Positions 47,401 to 58,505 of a stretch of 64,000 bases of DNA are shown in pieces. A program made the position numbers and the translations under genes. The stretch is from Scolanthus callimorphus (taxonomy: Eukaryota; Cnidaria; Anthozoa; Actiniaria; Edwardsiidae), in contig CM066918.1 of NCBI GenBank assembly GCA_033964015.1, forward strand, positions 25,131,387 to 25,195,386, read 5' to 3'. Every line of letters begins with the position of its first letter. Position 1 is the first letter of the stretch. The notes under the pieces were generated by a model that was not told the origin of the DNA, searched no databases, and was given only the letters and a program-made list of their open reading frames with translations.

Positions 47401-50400
47401 GATAGGGATGACGATGGTGGTGGTGATAGGATCAGAGAGCGGGATAGGGATGACGATGGTGGTGGTGATAGAACAGAGAGCGGGATAGGGATGACGATGG
47501 GGGTGGGGATAGGAACAGAGAGCGGGATAGGGATGACGATGGTGGTGGTGATAGGAACAGAGAGCGGGATAGGGATGACGATGGGGGTGGGGATAGGAAC
47601 AGAGAGCGGGATAGGGATGACGATGTGGATGGTGAAACGAACAGAGAGCGGGATAGGGATGACGATGGGGTGGTGATAGGAACAGAGAGCAGGATAGGGA
47701 TGACGATGTTAGTGGTGATAGGAACAGAGAGCGGGATAGGGATGACGATGGTGGTGGCGATAGGAACAGAGAGCGGGATAGGGATGACGATGGTAGTGGT
47801 GATAGGAACAGAGCTGGATAGGGATGACGATGGGGATGGTGATAGGAACAGAGAGCGGGATAGGGATGACGATGGTGGTGGTGATAGGAACAGAGAGCGG
47901 GATAGGGATGACGATGGTTGTGGGGATAGGAACAGAGAGCGGGATAGGGATGACGATGGTAGTGGTGATAGGAACAGCGAGCGCGATAGGGATGACGATG
48001 GGGGGTGGTGATAGGAACAGAGAGCGGGATAGGGATGACGATGGTAGTGGTGATAGGAACACAGAGCGGGATAGGGATGACGATGGGGATGGTGATAGGA
48101 ACAGAGAGCGGGATAGGGATGACGATGGGGGTGGTGATAGGAACAGAGAGCGCGATAGGGATGACGATGGTGGTGGTGATAGGAACAGAGAGCGGGATAG
48201 GGATGACGATGGTAGTGGTGATAGGAACAGCGAGCGGGATAGGGATGACGATGGTGGTGTTGATAGGAACAGAGAGCGGGATAGGGATGACGATGGGGAT
48301 GGTGATAGGAACAGAGAGCGGTATAGGGATGACGATGGTAGTGGTGATAGGAACAGCGAGCGGGATAGGGATGACGATGGTAGTGGTGATAGGAACAGAG
48401 AGCGGGATAGGGATGACGATGGTGGTGGTGATAGGAACAGAGAGCGGGATAGGGATGACGATGGGGATGGTGATAGGAACAGAGAGCGGGATAGGGATGA
48501 CGATGGGGATGGTGATAGGAACAGAGAGCGGGATAGGGATGACGATGGTGATGGTGATAGGAACAGAGAGCGGGATAGGGATGACGATGGTAGTGGTGAT
48601 AGGAACAGAGAGCGGGATAGGGATGACGATGGTGATAGGAAGAGAGAGCGGGATAGGGATGACGATGGGGGTGATAGGAACAGAGAGCGGATAGGGATGA
48701 CGATGGTAGTGGTGATAGGAACAGAGAGCGGGATAGGGATGACGATGGTGGTGGTGATAGGAACAGAGAGCGGATAGGGATGACGATGGGGATGGTGATA
48801 GGAACAGAGAGCGGGATAGGGATGACGATGTGGGTGGTGATAGGAACAGAGAGCGGGATAGGGATGACGATGGGGATGGTGATAGGAACAGAGAGCGGGA
48901 TAGGGATGACGATGGGGGTGATAGGAACAGAGAGCGGGATAGGGATGACGATGGTAGTGGTGATAGGAACAGAGAGCGGGATAGGGATGACGATGGTGGT
49001 GGTGATAGGAACAGAGAGCGGGATAGGGATGACGATGGGGATGGTGATAGGAACAGAGAGCGGGATAGGGATGACGATGTGGGTGGTGATAGGAACAGAG
49101 AGCGGGATAGGGATGACGATGGGGATGGTGATAGGAACAGAGAGCTGGATAGGGATGACGATGTGGATGGTGATAGGAACAGAGAGCGGGATAGGGATGA
49201 CGATGGGGGTGGTGATAGGAACAGAAGCGGGATAGGGATGACGATGTGGGTGGTGATAGGAACAGAGAGCGGGATAGGGATGACGATGGGGATGGTGATA
49301 GGAACAGAGAGCGGGATAGGGATGACGATGTGGATGGTGATAGGAACAGAGAGCGGGATAGGGATGACGATGGGGATGGTGATAGGAACAGAGAGCGGGA
49401 TAGGGATGACGATGTTGATGGTGATAGGAACAGAGAGCGGGATAAGGATCACGATGGTGATGGAGAAGGAAATACTGCAAGACAACCAAACCCGCAGGTA
49501 GCAAAGCTAATCTAGGCGGGCAGGAAATCTATATTATAACTAGTTGAGAAAGGAAAAGAAAAAGAAGATTTAAAAAGGAAAAACGAGTTAATTAGAAAGC
49601 TGCTTATAATAATTATAGAATTTAGTATAGTAAGAAGAAGTAGAAATGAAAATATCATCAAAGCATCAAAATTTTTGCATGTAGTTAATCAGTGTTGGTA
49701 TATCAAGATAATGATAGCCAAACGTTTTTTCCAAGTGAATTTGCGCTGCTTGACCCAACACAGCGAAGCCATCATTCTCGAACCCAGAGCTCCCCGGCTC
49801 GTTACCTCGCGGGGGAGGCTCTGGTGACAGCCACTGACGCATGCGCGTGATTTAATACAGAGCCGTTGAGAGAAACAACTTTCTGCGCATGCTCTAACGT
49901 TCAAAATCAGCCAATCAGCGAAGACCCTGCGAGCAGACGAGCCGGAGAGCTCTGGGTACGAGAATGTGAAGCCATATAAAAGATAGGGTTGAATTAGAGA
50001 ACGGTGGGTGTTAGTGGAAACAAAATGCCTTAGCCTAGAAACGATGCCAACTGTTTTATATATCGACAAGGGAAGACTCCAAGACAATCAAACTTTGGCA
50101 AAAACGTCTAGGTGACTAGAGGAGTGCAACAAAATGGTCACGTGATGTGACATCATCAAAGGTGTCATCAATGTTTGCCAACGAAGTGAAGTTTGCCACG
50201 TCACGTGATGCGACGTCATAGAAACGTCAACGATGACGTCAAGCTTTAAAAAAGGTGTAAAACTGACTGCTCCGCTTTTAGGCAGGCCTAAATCGATTTA
50301 TTATATAAACCTCAGTGTTTACAGGGGTTTCTGCCACTGAGAAAAACGGTATATTTTCACATGTGAAAATACGATATTTTTACATGTGAAAATATCAGCC

Positions 50401-53400
50401 AATCAGATGTCTTCTCCCGTTGCTATAACAACTTTCGGTTTCGACGGGAATCGGCGCGTTTGGCAAGGGGCAGTTCCCCTTTGTCAGTCAAGTCGGTTTT
50501 GTAGAAGTTTTTGTTTCATTGTACTTATCTGTGGAGCGGAAACTTTTCACTTGAACATTTGCAACAAGTTTAACAATCATATTGGATTGTCAATTATACA
50601 TTCATCACACTATGTTTTGTTCCTCGTGGCCAATAAAAGGCGCTTCCCTGGAGCATGGCAGTGTTTCTTGTTTATATAATAAACAGAATAATACATGGAC
50701 ACTTGGAGATATGGAATTTATCTTCTCGTGTTCACATTTGATATCTAACTCGTTCGCTGCGCTCACTCGTTCGATATCAATGTTGTGAACACTCGAAGAT
50801 AAATTCCATCTCCGCACGCCCATGTATTATTCTCTATTTTGTGACCAGATATCCATGTGATAAAAATCCTCACCAGTGAAGTAATACGATATCACTTCAC
50901 GGCAAGAATAGTGCATTTGTCTTTATTTTTCGCTATTTTATCTGACTCAGAGTTCGCTCGTAATATCAAATTCTTGCCATGTAATAATCTCTATATATTA
51001 GTTTTAATTCAGGTTCTTTTATTTTTATTTTACAACATACACACTGAATATACACAATATACACAACAACTTTCGTCTTTCTTCAGGAAACAGATCCATA
51101 ATTATTAATGACATACAATTTCCGGGATACGTTGTCACTGGAAAAAGCAACAAATCTTGGTGGCGCTAGGGAGTATGGGTAAAGATTTATTTGAATTTCT
51201 GTAAAATATTAGAAACAAACATGCCTAGAAATGTGCTGAAATTTAATGATTTTACCTGTAGGTGCGATAACTGTCTGAATTCATATCAAACAGTAGCAGT
51301 TTAGATGCCCGCATTACCCTTTGCGCTTCGAAAGCTTTTAGGCTTTTTGGGTGACAACGTTTCCCGGAAAAGGTATATGTTTTTGTAAAAATTCCATGAC
51401 TTTCCAGGCCTGGAAAAAAAACATTTCTACAATCTATTACTTTCCAGGTTCCTGTAGGAACCATGCCATGCTCTAGTAGCAAAAGCGTCGATTTTAAATA
51501 AGAACAATGTCGGCCGTTTACCGTTTTGTCGAGGATTGCAAGTTTTGGCGCAAAATCGACTGGATTAGACTTTTGCAGTCAAAATCATAAAAAAAGAAAA
51601 ATAGGAAGTTTTGCCAAAAATAGGAGAAAAAAGAAATGTGCCCCCAAAAAGGAACTTAATACCCTGGTACTGTAATAACACACGACCTGTCAACCTATCA
51701 CAGCAAAGTTCCAAAGTACCCCGACCGATATAACTTTCGACAGAGCGTTGTAGTTACTCAAACGTTACGATAAATAGAATTATGTTTGAACGCCAAACTA
51801 GGCGTTCATTGTTTAGATGCTTGCTACTGCTCCAAACAATATTACTGTAACGATGTATTAGCAAATAATTAACACTTCTCAAAAAAAGTTTTCAATTTGC
51901 AACCTAAATTCAGCTGTTTCTGTGTTAGTTAGTTTGCTATTTTGTTTATCTATGCCTCAGCATCTCCATCATTCCCACGTGCCCGAGGATCCTGTACTAC
52001 AGGTGTAGACAAGTTTTTCGGTTGTACAGTGTTTGACTTCTGCAGACGCAGAACCTTGGCAAACTCGCCTCTTAATTCAGTGTTTCTCCAGCAGTAAAGA
52101 ACAGGGTCGAAGAGAGAATTTAAAGGAGCTATACCTTGAGCAATTTGAAGTACAGTTTGAATCAAATACATCGGAATAACGTCTTTAAATATTTTGAAAA
52201 CAAGAATTAATATCATCATAGGAAAAAACTGAGGACTAGTAAGCCTATGATAGCAGCGACAGTTTTGATGGCTTTCCAGTCTCGTTGGTATTTGATCTGA
52301 TTTTCATGAGTTACTTGCTGTTGCTCGACTTGTTTTTTGTGCCTTTGTGAGTGGCGAAGAATATGTCCGTAGCAGAGGACCATGAAGAGAACCAAAAGTG
52401 ACAAGTAAACAATTAAAACTACTGAACGAACTTCTCGTGTGACCACACGTATTATAAAAATAATACTGATAGTTATGGCGGCAGCGTAGCTGACTACACA
52501 AGCGACTATCAGGCGCTTAGTGTTTATCAAACTGTTATACTTATAAGGCTGCGTTATGGCGATGTAGCGTTCAAATGTTATAACAGCCAAGATATTCCAT
52601 GATGCTAACCAAGCCAACAATGAAAAAATCAAGGGGGCAGTCTCGATCGTACAAGATGTCTCTCGTCCTGCAAGGTGACTCGCTTCCTTAGCAATAAAGA
52701 GAGGCTGTACGACGGCGCCGTTTAGTAAGTCAATTGTCGCTAAGAAGACAAGCGCAATGTTGGATTCCTTCTCTCTAAGAAAGGGCTTGCTCAGAATGAT
52801 TTTGATGGCGATGGCGTTTAGTCCCACGATAAGAGGTGATATGATAATAGAAACAACAATCAAGGTGATCGAGGATGCTGTAGTTGAAGATGTTCTGTAC
52901 GAGTGATGCCATGTCAAATCGCCTTGAAAACCACACTTTGTTAAATTGTCGCTGCTGTTGTGAAAAAGCAATGCTCGTTCTAAGCTGTCGTTCATTCTAC
53001 GTTATCAGCAGTGGCTGTTATAACTACTACCAGTGCTCTCGTTGATTCTCGGACTTATTCTCAGCGTAAGTAACGTGCAGATCAACCTAGAACAGATATT
53101 CGTTAGCAAGCCACTGACGTCGACAAACCCAACTGGAGTCTTCGAAGCTTTTATGCACCTCGGAGTTGTAGCTCTAACTTTTGAGTTGAGTTAAAAGATA
53201 CATAATGGTATCTACTACCTTACTTTCACTCTTTTGATTCTTAACAATGTATACTTATTGTAGGAGCTACACTTTTTAAACTCACTTCATTAAATAGTGG
53301 CTAACGGAAGCACACAATTTAGTTATAATGATAATTAATGATCGTACTTTTATTTCTGGCTATAATGATCTTCTCTACGAACAAGAACAATGTGGTAAAA

Positions 53401-56400
53401 ATAAACCTCCCAAGATGTTTTCCCTAGTTATTTTTCACTTCCCTGACCACAAAGGCAACTAGTTTCGGTTTCGGTTTGTCTTCATTCATTTTGGCAGGGA
53501 AAAAAAGAACACCACATAATTGTTAGATAAATAGAAAGCTAAAATGTATTTTCTAGCAAGGCAGACCGGTCATCACAGAACCACAAGACTTATCTTCTTA
53601 AAGTAAAAATGTTGTTTTTCTAAAAAAGCTTAATTTCAACTCCCTAACCATGCAAAACTGAGGTTGTTATGGAAAAAAACATCTGCAAATTGATCACTCC
53701 TCACACAGCAGAGATAGGGGGTGGGGTTTGCTCATTGGTAATTTCTGGTGAAATTGCCACACAGTCAAAAATTCCATGTTCTAAGAGGAGGGGTGATTTT
53801 CAGGTTTAAGGTGGTGTTCTGGGGTAGTTCTATTCAGATTACTTTACACTTGGCTATGTTTAGCTCACCAATGGCAATGTGGGTGAGTTGAGAGCCTGTA
53901 ACATGATTTAACCATCCCAAAGTTTATACCCATAACCAAACCCTGTCAAGACCTTGAAGGAGGCCTAACTTGTGGCTAACAAGCATTACCGTTGTCGGTA
54001 ACAGGCGAGAAAAACATCCGTGCGTTAAACAACAAGCGAATCGACTGTCAAGTGTTGCAATCAGGAACTTGAAGCTCCTCAAGAACCACTAGAAGTTTAG
54101 TCATTCACTGGTAAACTATTTCCTTGGCAAAAGTACCTAAATGAGGCATTCCAATAACACCATTAAGAAACCAATAGACGACAAGTGTCCTGAAAAACAA
54201 TTTCCTCGACATCAGAAGTAATTATTGCAACATTCATGTAGCTTTCCCTAAATGGGCGTGATAAACCTATATTTTTTTACTCAGTTTTTTTTCTAGATAA
54301 AGATAAACCGAGAAAAGTGCTTCAGATATATAATATATCATTCAAGAAACAGGGCTTGAAATTGCGCCCGATACAGGCGTAAATACGCCTAAAATATTCC
54401 AGTGTTCTCCTAGTGGATTTACGTGCTTCAGTCAAATATCGCACGCTTGCCTGACAAGCAAATAATTCAAATCGCAATCCAATTCCATCCTCTTGATAAT
54501 AGATAAAAACACTATAGATTTTTATTGATTTAACAGTTAAAGGTCATTTAAGAAAGCTGGACTGATATTTTTCCCGGTAAACTTAAATGCATTTTTGGGT
54601 GATTAGAAGTAAACCTATTTTTGGACAGGTTGGTTCAAAAATTAAGCGTGCGAGTGCCTCTTTAAGAACACGCCATGCTTCAGTGTCATAATTTGATTCG
54701 ATAGTGAAGGAGCTGTGTGGGATCCAAACTATAAAAGATAATGATGCATTATTTAAAATCCATTATCCGATCCAAGATGTTCACCACGCAATCTATATAT
54801 TAATACCGTAAGAGAAATCGTGTCCGCACTCACTCCGCTTAGCCCTGAAGCTATGCCGCCCAAAAAAGTTCACAGACCTGGTCTAAGTTTTAATTCAAGC
54901 GAATCGCTACCATGTTAATGTCCCACGTACAGAAACTAAAAAAGAGCTCAGTTCGCACAGCCGAAAGCACCATAGGCATTCCAAACGTAAATGGTTCTAT
55001 TACAGATTATATACAGGAATGTACAGGGATAATTCTAATTCGAAAGCTTTGAGCTGAGAAAAATTTCCATTCAAACCTAAACAAACGTACGTCATTGCCT
55101 TTCTTCCCAGAGCACGCGCCAAGTCGAAATTACACATTTACACAAACCAAAGCCATGGTTAATATTCTCTAAGTATATGTCCTGACGCTGTATCACAAAG
55201 CGAAGGACACAAACCAGAAGAGAAGGATGAAAGATATCCATTGGGTGTGTGTTTTGTTGGAAAGATTTGCCTGGGTCTAAGTTTTAATTCAAGCGAATCG
55301 CTACCATGTTAATGTCCCACGTACAGAAATTAAAAAACGAACTCAGTTCGCACAGCCGAAGCACCATAGGCATTCCAAACCTAAATGGTTCTATTACAGA
55401 TTACTTACAGTTATGTACAGGGATAATTTCAATTCGAAAGCTTTGAGCTTAGAAAAATTTTCATTCAAGTTTGAACAAACAAACGTACACAGGCTCGCTT
55501 CGCCGTCATAAACAATATTCACTCTAAAATATCATCCCGTAACTAACAAACTAAATTGCTTGACAAACGTCTGTGATCCCTGGAATTTACGAAAAAAAAC
55601 ATTCAGGGAACTCCCCCCCCCCATTATGATGTCCGTTGTTATTTTTCTTTTTCAGGCCGCTTTTTTAAAGAGAATATTATTACTATAAGTAAAATTTTAT
55701 AAAAATTACGAAAGTTTTAATCGACATGTTTCGACAGTTTCAACTGTCATCATCAGTGAGTTATTCAATGTGATTTACAAACCCGAATAAATAGCTAGAG
55801 AAATTACAATAATAAATTACGTATATTGTGTAAAGTACAGCATATGCTGATTATACTGCAAGCTTTAGATTGATATGTTGTACTTGTCTATTCAAAGAAG
55901 GCTTCTCACGTTTGATGTGAATTGCCTCTTTGATTTTAAGGGCAAATTGCGATGAGGCGGAGTCCAAAACAATAAACGAGGATTCCGACGAAGGTGCGGC
56001 GCACGCCTCATTGCGGCTTAGATGTTTGTATATGTGAGAAGCCTTATCCTTATCCGCTGTACTTTACACAATATACGTAATTTATTATTGTAATTTCTCT
56101 AGCTATTTATTCGGGTTTGTAAATCACATTGAATAACTCACTGATGATGACAGTTGAAACTGTCAAAACATGTCGATTAAAACTTTCGTAATTTTTATAA
56201 AATTGATTAGCAATCTACTGCTGTTGAGACCATTTGGAAATGTATAAGTAAAATAAATTTCCCCCTGTATACACTCCGTGAATTTTTCACGGATATCAGC
56301 TAGTATTACATTATTTCGTTAATAAACAAGCTTTAACATGCTCGATTATCTATCGCATCCGCAGGAGCTGGTCAAAGTAGGATTTTGCCGTCCGGGAAAA

Positions 56401-56450
56401 AGCAACTTTGAATCCTCAAGCGTTGTTACTATGCACCTGTCACTGGAACC

Positions 56451-56500
<50 letters not shown>

Positions 56501-57659
56501 ATGGGGCTTGGGCATATTGTTTTGGCAAGGGAGAGGCAAGAGAGAGAGAGGGAATTTTTTCACTTTGGTAGGGGTTTAGAAAGAAAAACTGACCCTCATA
56601 TGTGGGGCATTATCACAGTTTTGTTTTGCTTTAAGGCTAAATACTTCCCCAGATTAGGGAGGGGGGTTCCAGTGACAGGTGAATTATAGTTTTATCATTA
56701 TATTTTTAACTACAGTTTCTCAAGCTTGATGTACAAAAAATGGTGACTTTAGACTTCTTTTAATCTAGAACCTGGCTACAAAATCAAACAGATTGATTGT
56801 GGTATCTTTCTTTGGCAAAATTCGAACTCTGCCATTAATTTTGACTTCATTTTTTTCATGAAAAAATAAACAAAAAATTGAGGAATTTTGACTTTAACAT
56901 CTCAAAGTTGTTTCTTTTCTTACAAAAATCAATTATTGTATCTAAACTAAGAACGACATTGCCCTCTTTTCAGAGCAGTGAGTTCAGAACAAAGGAATTC
57001 TATGACCATCTGCAAAAATAAGGTCAGATTTTCTAAAATTTTTGAGAGGTCCCTCATCTTTTTGATGAAGTTCTAAAACAACTTTTAGGCGGTGATATAT
57101 ACGGGACAACATTAGTAGAATAGGAGGGGACGAATACGCCGTTTTAAAGGATTCTAAAAGGGTGCTGAAGCCTTAAAAATGTAATAAAATTATTTAAAGA
57201 TATCTCGCAGCACACTTTAGTACCTTTTCTCGATTCTATTTCTTATTCTCGCCACTTCCCCTGTAAAGTGGTCGCGTTTCCCCCGAGAACCTTTATCTAA
57301 ATAGCTATATACACGTTAGAATTACTGACAACGCCATCGGTACTGTTAGTGTTATCTAGCCATGGCTTCCAAAATTCCAGATTAACTTACCCCTTTTAAT
57401 GTTGGCGCGTTATCGTTTACATCAAGTAAGACGACTTCGATGGTCCCGTAGTCTGAAAATGGTGGATCCCTGGTGTCTGTTACAGCAATGAACAACTGAA
57501 ACAAAATGAACAAATTTGTTGGGAAGGATGGGTGTTGCAGCGAGTAAGGCGCTTGCCTCTCACCTCTGTGCACCGGGTTCTATTCCCGGCCGGGGCAGTT
57601 GGGATTTTTCGTTTTCATCTTCGTGGGTTGAAGTGATTCGTCATTTCTACTGTGTTTCA

Positions 57660-57691
<32 letters not shown>

Positions 57692-58264
57692 CGTCTCTCC
57701 AAAGCTGATCACGAGAGACGTTAAAGAACCACAGGGCTTGCTACAGGTGACAGACCTCTCTACAATATATGACATGTAATCCCACTCATGATTGTAAACT
57801 GCACTGTAAACGGCAGTCCGCATCTTAAGGCCGATTTAGACTGTACGATTTTCGCCTACAACCATCGCATGCGACATGCTCGCATCAGCATACGACTCGA
57901 ATCGCAAAGTCTAAATCAGCCCTACAACGCCTCTACGACATGTGCTTACGAGCTAAGTCATGTCGCAAGCGTGTCGCATGCGATTGTTGTAGGCGAAAAT
58001 CGTACAGTCTAAATCGGCCTTTAGAGATCAGACATCTCGCAATTTGTAAAGCGCGTAAGCCTGGTGCACACTAGCGACATAACGACATAAGGACGTTATG
58101 TTGCAACGAAAAAGTACGGAAAAAAAATGAAACAATCAATATTTTCCATGGATCTTCATTTGATTACTTCACCAAAGTAATCTGATGCTATTTATCACTT
58201 CACTCAGCACTTTTAAGGTGAAGCTGAAAACACACCTTTTCTCACAATGTTTCGGGCTGTAGGC

Positions 58265-58297
<33 letters not shown>

Positions 58298-58474
58298 TCC
58301 CTCGTTTTTACTTTATTTTATCTTTTTAGTTCTTATCAGGGTTTTTATTCTTTTATTCTTTTTGATATATATATTAGTGTAAGTTTTTATCATACTGTAT
58401 ATTCTTAATATTGCTAAACTAAGAAATGTAAAGCGCTCTTGGATTTTTTAAGAAATAGCGCTATATAAATTTTA

Positions 58475-58505
<31 letters not shown>

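Larger units (their letters stand above)
50990..57028. repeat. Segmental duplication copy 2 (interrupted by a Helitron)
   Basis: The direct copy of 40335-44887 with small indels throughout. It contains the frameshifted GPCR. It is interrupted at 54792-56303 by a 1512-bp Helitron and carries a much longer poly-C tract (56451-56500). Collinearity stops at ggtcaga, 57028. After that the sequence differs from copy 1, which instead repeats an earlier internal segment. Confidence 0.88.

Noticed and set aside
46744..49485. 913-, 690- and 317-codon reading frames over the minisatellite
   Set aside because: They arise because the 42-bp unit is a multiple of three and lacks stops. They overlap on both strands, and no flanking exon or start context supports a gene.
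49689..50087. 132-codon minus frame as a gene
   Set aside because: Spans a TIR MITE (49776-49970) and flank; no recognisable domain.
56338..56571. Poly-Pro and poly-Gly frames
   Set aside because: Artefacts of the 50-base C run in duplication copy 2; the same position in copy 1 has a different frame.
57534..57600. Functional tRNA gene
   Set aside because: Only the A/B-box-like head of a SINE; no complete cloverleaf and the same body follows in the second copy.
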